Shown here in pieces: positions 1-9,613 of a DNA stretch of 39,887 nucleotides. Position numbers and translations under genes: made by a program. A model generated the notes under the pieces. It searched no databases and was not told the origin of the DNA. It saw only the letters and a program-made list of their open reading frames with translations. How positions within the stretch are numbered: the stretch's first letter is position 1; each line of letters begins with the position of its first letter. This stretch comes from CAYLNK01 sp964384675 (lineage in GTDB: Bacteria > Acidobacteriota > Thermoanaerobaculia > UBA5066). The stretch lies in assembly GCA_964384675.1 (NCBI GenBank), contig CAYLNK010000019.1, positions 1 to 39,887 on the forward strand. Direction: 5' to 3'.

Positions 1-240
1 CGACCCGGTCGTCCGGCCCGCCGCGCCGCCGCCCCGGCTCCGGCCGTGGCGCCGACCGTCGTCACGACGGCCGAGCTCGTCCCGGCCGAGGCCGTTGCCG
101 AACCGGGTCCGGCCCCGATGGTGAGCGTCGAGCCGACGCCGTCGCGCGGGATCATCTCTCTCCATTTCGAGGGGAAGGGCGCGCCGGAGGACCTCGCGGC
201 GTTCTTCCGCTCGCTGGCGGAGCGGGCCGGGAGGATCTGA
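1..240 (+). CDS. 3' end of an unrecognised protein (left-truncated)
   Basis: Open reading frame entering from the left edge and ending at TGA 238-240; about 79 residues are visible. The first 45 or so are a low-complexity Ala/Pro/Val/Glu stretch that reads like a flexible linker, followed by a short hydrophobic-polar tail containing ISLHFEGKG and DLAAFFRSLAERAGRI. The reading frame and the GC-rich third positions fit a real gene, but no family can be named from this tail and no function is offered. The first internal ATG is at 118 and an in-frame GTG lies at 46; neither needs to be the true start because the gene is probably longer. It is co-directional with tRNA-Gln 75 nt downstream. Confidence 0.55.
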   Translation, partial: RPGRPARRAAAPAPAVAPTVVTTAELVPAEAVAEPGPAPMVSVEPTPSRGIISLHFEGKGAPEDLAAFFRSLAERAGRI

Positions 241-270
241 GCCCGCCCACGGACCGGGTGGCGGGTGGAT

Positions 271-299
271 TTGACCCGCCCGCTGCCCGCCCCCATAAT
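271..299 (+). promoter_or_regulatory. Promoter for tRNA-Gln
   Basis: TTGACC (271-276) and CATAAT (294-299) are separated by exactly 17 bp and stand out as the AT-containing elements in GC-rich surroundings. Transcription would start near 306, about 9 nt before the mature tRNA end at 315, a usual 5' leader for a tRNA. The match to the sigma-70 consensus is seen; its activity is inferred. Confidence 0.65.
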
Positions 300-314
300 C
301 CGCGGTCCCCGCGC

Positions 315-388
315 TGGGGGGTCGTCCAACGGTAGGACTCCAGACTCTGGATCTGGCTATCGGGGTTCGAATCCCTGCCCCCCAGCCA
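315..388 (+). tRNA. tRNA-Gln (anticodon CTG)
   Basis: A complete cloverleaf can be drawn. Acceptor stem TGGGGGG 315-321 pairs with CCCCCCA 378-384; discriminator G385; CCA encoded at 386-388. D stem is GTCC 324-327 with GGAC 335-338. Anticodon stem is CCAGA 340-344 with TCTGG 352-356 and loop CTCTGGA 345-351, giving anticodon CTG (347-349). T stem 361-365 pairs with 373-377 around TTCGAAT. The overall pattern closely follows E. coli tRNA-Gln. Whether it is charged directly by a GlnRS or through Glu-tRNA(Gln) and GatCAB cannot be told from this window. The bases just after the CCA form a long inverted repeat with it (384-445). Confidence 0.97.
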
Positions 389-445
389 GCTTTGCCCTCG
401 CTTCGCGAGGGAGCTCGGCGCCGGGCGCCGAGCCGAAAGCTGGCT
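384..445 (+). repeat. Three-way-junction inverted repeat overlapping the tRNA 3' end
   Basis: A perfect 10-bp outer stem AGCCAGCTTT (384-393) / AAAGCTGGCT (436-445) starts inside the tRNA 3' end (A384, G385, CCA). It encloses two perfect hairpins: CCCTCGC/GCGAGGG (395-401/405-411, triloop) and GCTCGGCGC/GCGCCGAGC (413-421/425-433, triloop). The three stems meet with almost no unpaired bases. No U-run follows, so it is not a canonical intrinsic terminator. It may fold in the 3' trailer of the tRNA precursor or as a DNA cruciform. Confidence 0.7.
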
Positions 446-457
446 AGCATCATGTTG

Positions 458-548
458 CGGGGGAACCCGCGCGCGGTTTAGTGAGACGCGCCGGGCTTCG
501 CTCCGGCCCGTTTCCACAGACCCTCGCGTTGCCGCTCGGGTTCCCCCG
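458..548. repeat. Long-range 12-bp inverted repeat between tRNA-Gln and vanZ
   Basis: CGGGGGAACCCG (458-469) and CGGGTTCCCCCG (537-548) are perfect reverse complements. The 67-nt interior holds another GC-rich hairpin (CGGGC 492-496 / GCCCG 506-510). It sits between the convergent tRNA-Gln and vanZ genes, so it could end transcription from either side or be part of a structured RNA. I do not recognise it as 6S, SRP, tmRNA or RNase P RNA. Apart from this and the 384-445 element I see nothing else in 389-576. Confidence 0.5.
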
Positions 549-576
549 GGCCCCCTCCACCGCCCCGTGGGTTTGA

Positions 577-927
577 TTACTTTCTGACGATCCGCGCGGC
601 GGCTGCCGCCAGGGCGGCTCCCGTCACGTCCGCCAGGACGTCGGCGGCTTCGGGGGTGCGATTCGGGACGTACGACTGGTGGAGCTCGTCCGTGATTCCC
701 CAGGCGAGCGTTCCGAGGATCGCCGCCAGCGCGGCCTTCCGGTCGCTCCAGCCTTCCTCGTGTCCGGCGTAAAGCGCGAAGAGGGCGGTCAGGCCGAAGT
801 AGCCGGCGTGGATCAGCTTGTCGGCGTGGGGAAACAGGAAGACGTTCGGGAGCTTCGGCCTCGAGGAGAGCGCGAACTCGATCGCGAGGAGCGCGACCAC
901 CGGGCTCCAGCGGAGGAGCCTCTTCAC
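577..927 (-). CDS. VanZ-like small membrane protein
   Basis: 116 residues, starting at GTG 927-925, which overlaps the gltX stop (GTGA), so translation is probably coupled to gltX. The protein has an N-terminal membrane helix (about residues 7-20), then the VanZ-type core: DKLIHAGYFGLTALF (about 36-50), a hydrophobic segment at about 65-77, and the conserved acidic/amide signature DELHQSYVPNR followed by EAADVLADVTG (80-104). VanZ was named for low-level teicoplanin resistance in Tn1546, but most chromosomal VanZ-like proteins have no assigned role, so resistance should not be inferred. The length is typical for a minimal VanZ domain. Confidence 0.88.
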   Translation of the reverse strand: MKRLLRWSPVVALLAIEFALSSRPKLPNVFLFPHADKLIHAGYFGLTALFALYAGHEEGWSDRKAALAAILGTLAWGITDELHQSYVPNRTPEAADVLADVTGAALAAAAARIVRK

Positions 928-2339
928 GCGGGGGGCGTCTCGATCCTGTCCGCGAACGCCCGGATGCGGCGCAGCGACGTCTCCTTGCCGAGGAGCACCA
1001 GGACGTCGAAGAGCGGCGGGGAGGCGGTCGAGCCGGTGACCGCGAGGCGGATCGGCTGGGCCACCTTGCCGAGCGCGAGGCCCTGGCCGGCCGCGAAGGC
1101 CCGCGCCGCTTCCTCCAGGCGGTCGTGGGTGTATTCGGGGAGCGCCTCGAGCGACGCCGCGAACGCGCGAAGGCTCGCCGGCAGCTCGGGCTTCACGAGC
1201 TTCCTCAGTCCGTCGGGCTCGAACTCCCGCGGGTCGTCGCCGTAGATCGCGAGACTCCTGGCCAGCTCGGGCAACGTCTTCGCGCGGGAGCGGTGCAGCT
1301 CGAGGGCCGCGAGGAGCGTCGGCTCGTCGCGATCGGGAAGCTGGCCGGCGAGGAGCGACAGGAGGCGTGGCGCGGGTGTCTCCTGCAGGTACTGGCCGTT
1401 CAGCCAGGTCAGCTTCTCGTGGTCGAAACGGGACGGCGACGGGCCGATCCGCTCCAGCGAGAACGCCTCGACCATCTCCTGAAGGCTCATCCGCTCGCGG
1501 TCCCCGCCGGGCGACCAGCCGAGGAGCGCGAGGAAATTGACGAGCACCTCCGGCAGGATCCCCTGGGCCCGGAACTCCTCCACTCCGGCCGCCCCGTGCC
1601 TCTTGGAGAGCTTCTTGCCGTCGGCGCCCAGGATCATCCCCAGGTGACAGAAGACCGGCGGCTCGTGGCCGAGCGCGCGGAAGAGCGCGACGTGCTTGGG
1701 CGTGTTGGGGAGATGGTCGACGCCCCGGATGACGTGGGTGATTCCCATCGCGACGTCGTCCACGCAGACCGAGAAGTGGTAGAGCGGGTGGCCGTCGGAG
1801 CGGAGGAGGACGAAGTCGTCGAGCGCGGCCGCCGGGAACTCGGCCCGCCCCTGGACGACGTCGTCGACGACGATCGGCTCGTCCGGCATCCGGAGCCGCA
1901 CGACGAAGCGTTCTCCGGCCGTGGCGCGGCGATCCGACTCGTCCTTCGGGATCGAGCGGCCGGCCCCCGAGTACCGGTACGCCGCGCCCGCCGCTTCGGC
2001 CTCCCGCTTGGCCGCCTCGAGCTCGTCCGGCGTCTCGAACGCGCGGTACGCCTTGCCCTCGTGAAGGAGCCGCTCGGCCGCCTGCCGGTACAGGTCGCCC
2101 CGTTCGCTCTGGAAGAACGGCCCCTCGTCCCAGCTCATCCCGAGCCAGGTCATGGCGTCGAGGATCTGCTGGGTGAGCTCCTTCCGGCTCCGCTCCACGT
2201 CGGTGTCCTCGATCCGGAGGATGAAGGTGCCGCCGTGGCGGCGCGCGAAGAGGAAGTTGTAGAGCGCCGTGCGGGCGCCACCGACGTGGAGGGACCCGGT
2301 GGGCGACGGAGCGAAACGGACGCGGGGTGCGGTGGTCAT
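924..2339 (-). CDS. gltX: Glutamate--tRNA ligase
   Basis: 471 residues, the usual length of bacterial GluRS. It charges tRNA-Glu, and in species without GlnRS also tRNA-Gln. Class I synthetase hallmarks are visible: the N-terminal ATP motif PSPTGSLHVGGAR (11-23, HIGH-type HVGG at 18-21), LRIEDTD (41-47), the catalytic-core stretch GVDHLPNTPKH (206-216) and the KMSKS-type loop KLSKR (243-247). An alpha-helical anticodon-binding C-terminal half follows. The start is ATG 2339-2337. There is no Shine-Dalgarno, but TATATT lies 10 nt upstream, suggesting a near-leaderless mRNA. Divergent from the DMT exporter with only 35 nt between starts; the VanZ-like gene overlaps its stop. A tRNA-Gln gene nearby makes it worth asking whether this GluRS is non-discriminating. 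Confidence 0.97.
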   Translation of the reverse strand: MTTAPRVRFAPSPTGSLHVGGARTALYNFLFARRHGGTFILRIEDTDVERSRKELTQQILDAMTWLGMSWDEGPFFQSERGDLYRQAAERLLHEGKAYRAFETPDELEAAKREAEAAGAAYRYSGAGRSIPKDESDRRATAGERFVVRLRMPDEPIVVDDVVQGRAEFPAAALDDFVLLRSDGHPLYHFSVCVDDVAMGITHVIRGVDHLPNTPKHVALFRALGHEPPVFCHLGMILGADGKKLSKRHGAAGVEEFRAQGILPEVLVNFLALLGWSPGGDRERMSLQEMVEAFSLERIGPSPSRFDHEKLTWLNGQYLQETPAPRLLSLLAGQLPDRDEPTLLAALELHRSRAKTLPELARSLAIYGDDPREFEPDGLRKLVKPELPASLRAFAASLEALPEYTHDRLEEAARAFAAGQGLALGKVAQPIRLAVTGSTASPPLFDVLVLLGKETSLRRIRAFADRIETPPA

Positions 2340-2349
2340 GGAGCCGGCG

Positions 2350-2365
2350 AATATACCCGTAAGAT
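2350..2365. promoter_or_regulatory. Back-to-back -10 elements of gltX and the DMT exporter
   Basis: In the 35-nt divergent spacer, TATATT on the minus strand (2355-2350) lies 10 nt before the gltX ATG, and TAAGAT on the plus strand (2360-2365) lies 9 nt before the exporter ATG at 2375. Neither start has a Shine-Dalgarno. Both would give transcripts beginning within about 4 nt of the start codon. The -35 regions would fall in the opposite gene and are not obvious. Confidence 0.5.
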
Positions 2366-2374
2366 CCGCGGCCC

Positions 2375-3295
2375 ATGAGTGGCGCCGGATCCGTCGCTGG
2401 GGATCGCCGCGGGGCGCTGGTCGCCGACCTCTCCCTCGTCGGCGTGACGGCGATCTGGGGGTCGACGTTCGTCGTCAACAGGCTGGTCCTGGAGACCACG
2501 CCGCCCCTGCTCTTCCTGATCCTCCGTTTCGGGCTGGGTGGGCTGCTCCTCTGGCTGCTGTCGCGCGGGCGCCCACGGACGCCGGGCCTCTGGCGCGACG
2601 GTGCCGTGATCGGAGCGCTCCTCGCGGTCGGCATCGGGACCCAGATCACGGGTCAGCTCTTCACGTCGGCGTCCAAGGCGGCATTCGTGACCGGGCTCTC
2701 CGTGCCGCTGACGCCGCTGGTCGGCTTCCTCGCGACCCGCAAGCTCCCGAGCCGCGAGAACCTGGTCGGGCTCGTGCTCGCCGCCACGGGCTTCGTGGTG
2801 CTGGCGTGGCCGAAGGACGCCGCGGGGGTGAACGCCGGCGACCTCCTGATCCTCGGCACGGCGGTGTCGTACGCCTACCTGATCGTCTACCTGGCGGACG
2901 CCGCGCCGCGCCACGACGCCCGCTGGTTCTCGACCGCGCAGATCGCCTTCGGCGCCCTCGGCGTGGGGCTGGCGCGCCTCGTCCTGACGCCGTTCCTGCA
3001 CCACGACAACCCGTTCTTCGCGGCGGAGCGCCGGGCGATCGTCTTCACCCCGCGCCTCGTGCTCGCCGTCCTCTGGATGGCGGTGATGGCGACGGTGGTG
3101 ACGTTCATCGTCCAGACGTGGGCGCAGGCCCGGATGACGGCCACGCACGCCGCGATCGTCTTCGCGCTGGAGCCGGTCTTCACCACGCTCTTCGCGGCGG
3201 CCTTCCTGGGAGAGAGGCTCGGCGCCCGCGAGGTCGCGGGCGCCGTCCTGGTGCTGCTCGGGATCGTGGTGTCGGAGCTGCCGTCCAGGAGGTAG
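2375..3295 (+). CDS. EamA/DMT-family transporter
   Basis: 306 residues with about ten hydrophobic segments arranged as two five-helix EamA halves: the first opens with SLVGVTAIWGSTFVVNRLVL (about 19-38) and the second begins near DLLILGTAVSYAYLIVYL (about 155-172). The end of the second half carries the family pattern ATHAAIVFALEPVFTTLFAA with GERL soon after. Drug/metabolite transporters of this family export amino acids, nucleosides or other small metabolites across the inner membrane; the substrate cannot be read from the sequence. The ATG at 2375 is preceded by TAAGAT and no Shine-Dalgarno. It converges tail-to-tail on htrA with 3 nt between stops and no visible terminator, so read-through into antisense htrA seems possible. 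Confidence 0.92.
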   Translation: MSGAGSVAGDRRGALVADLSLVGVTAIWGSTFVVNRLVLETTPPLLFLILRFGLGGLLLWLLSRGRPRTPGLWRDGAVIGALLAVGIGTQITGQLFTSASKAAFVTGLSVPLTPLVGFLATRKLPSRENLVGLVLAATGFVVLAWPKDAAGVNAGDLLILGTAVSYAYLIVYLADAAPRHDARWFSTAQIAFGALGVGLARLVLTPFLHHDNPFFAAERRAIVFTPRLVLAVLWMAVMATVVTFIVQTWAQARMTATHAAIVFALEPVFTTLFAAAFLGERLGAREVAGAVLVLLGIVVSELPSRR

Positions 3296-3298
3296 CCG

Positions 3299-4629
<1,331 letters not shown>

Positions 4630-4633
<4 letters not shown>

Positions 4634-5130
4634 CCGCCGGAGCCCGCCGCCTTGACCTCGATCGCGGGCGCCTTGGGGGCGGTCTCGATCTTGATCTGCT
4701 TCGGCTTGGTCTCCTCGCGTTTCGGTAGCGCGACCGTGAGGATGCCGTTGTCGAACGTCGCCTTGATCCCCTCGGCGGACACCGTGCCGGGGATGGAGAA
4801 CGAGCGGACGAACTTCCCGTAGCTCCGCTCGACGCGGTGGTAGTTCTCGTCTCCGCTCTCCTTCTCGAACTTCCGCTCCCCCTCGACGGAGAGGACCCCG
4901 TCCTCGAAGCGGAGGTGGATCTGGTCCTCCTTGAAGCCGGGCAGCTCGGCCTTCAGGACGAGCCTGTCCTTGGTCTCGAAGATGTCGACGGGCGGGGCCC
5001 AGGTGCCGGTGAAGAGCTCCTCCTCGCGGCGGCCCGCCGAGCGGGAGAGCGTGTCCTCGAACACGCGGTTCATCCGGTCCTGGAGCGTCGCGAGCTCACG
5101 GAACGGGTCGGTCCAGCGAATGACGGCCAT
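4630..5130 (-). CDS. Hsp20 / alpha-crystallin small heat-shock protein
   Basis: 166 residues, typical for a bacterial small heat-shock protein. A short N-terminal arm (WTDPFRELATLQDRMNRVF) precedes an alpha-crystallin domain at about 46-140: PPVDIFETKDRLVLKAELPG, then GVLSVEGERK and the signature FDNGILTVALPK near its end. The C-terminal extension holds an I-x-I anchor (IKI, near 145-147) followed by an Ala/Gly-rich tail. It would bind unfolding proteins without ATP and hand them to ClpB or DnaK. An excellent Shine-Dalgarno (AAGGAGGT) sits 7 nt before the ATG. It is the middle gene of clpB-hsp20-htrA: 45 nt after clpB and overlapping htrA by ATGA. Confidence 0.96.
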
Positions 5131-5151
5131 GTCGAATACCTCCTTGGCTCG

Positions 5152-5168
5152 TCCGGGGTCTCCCCGGA
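5152..5168 (-). other. Hairpin between clpB and hsp20
   Basis: In the clpB-hsp20 spacer the transcript can form a perfect 7-bp stem TCCGGGG/CCCCGGA closed by the triloop AGA. It lies directly after the clpB stop and ends 14 nt before the strong hsp20 Shine-Dalgarno. There is no U-tract, so termination is unlikely; an mRNA processing or stability boundary that raises hsp20 over clpB is one possibility. Confidence 0.45.
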
Positions 5169-5175
5169 ACGGATC

Positions 5176-7791
<2,616 letters not shown>

Positions 7792-7811
7792 GGGGCGCTC
7801 CTCCGGCGGGT

Positions 7812-7840
7812 AATATATTATCTTAGTCGCATCATGTCAA
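7812..7840 (-). promoter_or_regulatory. Strong sigma-70-type promoter of clpB-hsp20-htrA
   Basis: Read on the minus strand: TTGACA (7840-7835), a 17-bp spacer, TATATT (7817-7812). The -35 is a perfect consensus and the -10 one mismatch away. The start point would be near 7805, leaving a roughly 14-nt leader that carries the Shine-Dalgarno. The -10 sits in the palindrome TAATATATTA (7811-7820). No CIRCE (TTAGCACTC-N9-GAGTGCTAA) was found, and the match to an E. coli sigma-32 promoter is poor, so any heat control is not explained by known sites. Confidence 0.75.
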
Positions 7841-7908
7841 TGTTCTGTTCCTACATCATCGCGTTAGATAAATGGGACCTCGGGATCGGCGCCCGATGTC
7901 GCCCTGTT

Positions 7909-7924
7909 TCACCCGTTCGGGTGA
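7909..7924 (+). other. Small hairpin upstream of the 78-residue gene
   Basis: TCACCC (7909-7914) / GGGTGA (7919-7924) with a GTTC loop, in the spacer between clpB and the small gene at 7961. It ends 22 nt before that gene's putative -10. It could be an operator half-site pair or chance in GC-rich DNA; nothing further supports a role. Confidence 0.25.
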
Positions 7925-7946
7925 GGCGAACCGGGTTCGAGACACG

Positions 7947-7952
7947 TAAATT
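7947..7952 (+). promoter_or_regulatory. -10 element of the 78-residue gene
   Basis: TAAATT lies 8 nt before ATG 7961 and no Shine-Dalgarno is present (GGTTACGG precedes the ATG). This is the same arrangement seen at nine other starts in the window and is the main reason to think the small gene is real. No good -35 is seen. Confidence 0.45.
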
Positions 7953-7960
7953 GGTTACGG

Positions 7961-8197
7961 ATGATTCTCGTCAGGCGGCAGCATGGCGCGTTCTACTTCC
8001 TGGGACGCGAACCCGACGATCAGGCGGCGCTCAGCCGGCTCGTGGATGGATTCCCGGGACATCCCGTCGAGGTCGTGTTCCGGCGACAGGGCCTCGTGAT
8101 CGCCCGGGTCGGGACTCCCGTCGTCCCCTCCGGGGCCCGGCCGGAGTTCGCGGCGGTGGACCTCGAGGTGCCGGCCGCCGAGCGTCTGCACCCGTAG
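7961..8197 (+). CDS. Small uncharacterised protein (78 residues)
   Basis: I do not recognise a family. The product is soluble, without a signal peptide or membrane segment: an alternating hydrophobic pattern (AFYFLGREPDDQAALSRLV at about 10-28, then VEVVFRRQGLVIARVGTPVV at about 36-55) suggests a small alpha/beta fold. Support for it being a gene is its -10 element placed 8 nt before the ATG, its position in a spacer otherwise too long for two promoters, and a convergent partner (queC) separated by an inverted repeat suited to ending transcription. The antisense frame (7955-8320) is rich in Arg/Pro/Ser and reads as a shadow. Confidence is limited by short length. Confidence 0.5.
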   Translation: MILVRRQHGAFYFLGREPDDQAALSRLVDGFPGHPVEVVFRRQGLVIARVGTPVVPSGARPEFAAVDLEVPAAERLHP

Positions 8198-8238
8198 AGT
8201 CGGAGAGTCGGAGAGTCGTAGAGTCGATCGTCTACGGG
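8191..8238. repeat. Inverted repeat enclosing four 8-bp direct repeats
   Basis: ACCCGTAGA (8191-8199) and TCTACGGGT (8230-8238) are reverse complements. Between and overlapping them the 8-mer (T/G)AGAGTCG occurs four times in a row (about 8195-8226). The element covers the stop of the small plus-strand gene and the stop of queC, so it may serve as a two-way terminator. The iterated 8-mer looks like slippage-prone microsatellite DNA, which is out of character with the rest of the window. Confidence 0.55.
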
Positions 8239-8945
8239 TTCCGGGTGTCCGTCGCCCCGGCGGAGTCGAAGCCGCGGGCCCGGAGCAGGCACGAGTCGCA
8301 GTGCCCGCACGGGGCGCCATCCGCCGACGGGTCGTAGCAGGAGCTCGTCATTCCGGGGTCGACGCCGAGCGCGAGCGCGAGCCGGACGATCCCGGTCTTG
8401 TCTATCCGGAGGAGCGGCGCGCGGATCGAGAGCGGGACGCCCTCGGCGCCGGCGCGTGTGCCGAGCCGAGCGACCCGCTCGAATGCGCGCAGGAACGCGG
8501 GCCGGCAGTCCGGGTAGCCCGAGTAGTCGAGCACGTTCGCCCCGATGACGATCTCGGTGGCGCCGGCCACCTCGGCCGCGGCGAGGGCGAACGACAGGAA
8601 CACGGTGTTGCGGGCGGGCACGTAGGTCGATGGCACGGCGACCGCGTGGAGCGCGCCCTTCGGCACCGGCAGCGACCGATCCGTCAAGGCCGAGCCGCCC
8701 AGCTCGCCGAGGCCCGGCACGGCGACGACGCGGTGGGAAGCGGCCCCGAACGCCGCCGCGAGCCGGCGGGCGCAGGCCAGCTCGACGCCGTGGCGCTGCC
8801 CGTAGTCGAAGGAGACCGCATGGACGATCCAGCCCCAGCGGGTCGCGAGCGCCAGGCACGTGGCGCTGTCGAGGCCGCCCGAGAGGAGGGCCACGGCGGT
8901 GCGCGGCCCGGGAGCGGGGGGCCCGGGGATCCGGATCGCCGCCAA
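8232..8945 (-). CDS. queC: 7-cyano-7-deazaguanine synthase QueC
   Basis: 237 residues, usual for QueC. It converts 7-carboxy-7-deazaguanine plus ammonia and ATP to preQ0, the precursor of queuosine in tRNA. The N-terminal PP-loop ATP-pyrophosphatase motif SGGLDSAT (22-29) and the segment SFDYGQRH are present. The C-terminal zinc site has Cys203, Cys213, Cys216 and Cys219 (CYDP, then CGHCDSC). The start appears to be TTG 8945-8943, two bases after the queE stop; no ATG or GTG fits better before the PP-loop. Directly downstream of queE in one unit. QueD and QueF are not in the window, so the rest of the pathway must lie elsewhere. Confidence 0.95.
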   Translation of the reverse strand: MAAIRIPGPPAPGPRTAVALLSGGLDSATCLALATRWGWIVHAVSFDYGQRHGVELACARRLAAAFGAASHRVVAVPGLGELGGSALTDRSLPVPKGALHAVAVPSTYVPARNTVFLSFALAAAEVAGATEIVIGANVLDYSGYPDCRPAFLRAFERVARLGTRAGAEGVPLSIRAPLLRIDKTGIVRLALALGVDPGMTSSCYDPSADGAPCGHCDSCLLRARGFDSAGATDTRNP

Positions 8946-8947
8946 CG

Positions 8948-9601
8948 TCAGCGCCCCGGCACGTCGCCCCAGAGGAGCTTGTGCAGCTGGAGGTTGAGCC
9001 GGATCGGGCGCCCGCTGTCACGGACCCATTCGGCCAGCTGTCCGGCGAGCGGGGAGCGCGCCCCGTCGAAGACGGGCGACACCAGGACGGCGCACCTGCG
9101 GTCGAGCTCGTGATCGCCCACGACCGCGAGCGCCCAGTCGAAGTCGGCGCGGTCGGCGACGACGAACTTCACCTCGTCCCGCGGACCGAGGAAGGCGAGG
9201 TTCCCGAAGTCGTTCGCGGCCTCCATCCCGGAGCCGGGGCACTTCAAGTCCACGATCTTGATCACACGCGGATCGACGCGGTCGAGAGGGACGTGGCCTC
9301 CGGTCTCGACCAGGACCGTGTAGCCGGCGTCGAGGAGCGCGGTCGAGAGCTCGTAGAACCCGTCCTGCTCGAGCGGCTCGCCACCCGTCAGCTCGACGAG
9401 GCGCACCCCCAGGCCGGCCACCTCCCGGAGGACGTCGTCGACCGCGCGCTCCCTCCCGCCGTGGAAGGCGTAGGCGCTGTCGCACCAGACGCAGCGGAGC
9501 GAGCAGCCGGTGAGCCGCACGAACGCGCACGGCAGGCCGGCGAACGTCGACTCGCCCTGCAGGCTCCGGAACACCTCGGTGACGGTGAGACGCGTCTCCA
9601 C
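8948..9601 (-). CDS. queE: 7-carboxy-7-deazaguanine synthase QueE (radical SAM)
   Basis: 217 residues. It uses SAM and a [4Fe-4S] cluster to contract 6-carboxytetrahydropterin to 7-carboxy-7-deazaguanine, the step before QueC. The N-terminal pattern EVFRSLQGES is followed by the cluster motif C-x3-C-x2-C (Cys33, Cys37, Cys40 in GCSLRCVWCD), typical of QueE. ELTGGEPL further on is the SAM-contacting GGE motif. The start is GTG 9601-9599. A -10-like TATGAT sits only 6 nt upstream and includes the stop codon of the preceding glycosyltransferase, so the mRNA may begin exactly at the GTG. Operon queE-queC. Confidence 0.96.
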   Translation of the reverse strand: METRLTVTEVFRSLQGESTFAGLPCAFVRLTGCSLRCVWCDSAYAFHGGRERAVDDVLREVAGLGVRLVELTGGEPLEQDGFYELSTALLDAGYTVLVETGGHVPLDRVDPRVIKIVDLKCPGSGMEAANDFGNLAFLGPRDEVKFVVADRADFDWALAVVGDHELDRRCAVLVSPVFDGARSPLAGQLAEWVRDSGRPIRLNLQLHKLLWGDVPGR

Positions 9602-9607
9602 CCGCCG

Positions 9608-9613
9608 ATCATA
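9608..9613 (-). promoter_or_regulatory. -10 element of queE inside the upstream stop codon
   Basis: TATGAT (9613-9608, minus strand) lies 6 nt before the queE GTG. Its central TGA (9611-9609) is the stop codon of the upstream glycosyltransferase. With standard -10 geometry transcription would start at the first base of the GTG. Confidence 0.45.

Noticed and set aside
152..517. Open frames crossing tRNA-Gln on both strands
   Set aside because: The sequence encodes a complete tRNA cloverleaf with its own promoter; the minus-strand peptide is a well-known type of false ORF over a tRNA gene.
577..927. VanZ-like gene as a glycopeptide-resistance determinant
   Set aside because: There is no vanHAX or other resistance gene nearby, and chromosomal VanZ-like proteins are common without resistance.
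577..2649. 690-codon minus-strand frame fused to the VanZ-like sequence
   Set aside because: Only its last 116 codons are protein-like; the rest is an Arg/Pro-rich shadow of gltX in another frame. The GTG overlapping the gltX stop is the real start.
7792..7960. CIRCE/HrcA operator upstream of clpB
   Set aside because: No TTAGCACTC or GAGTGCTAA half-site can be found; only a sigma-70-like promoter and small palindromes.
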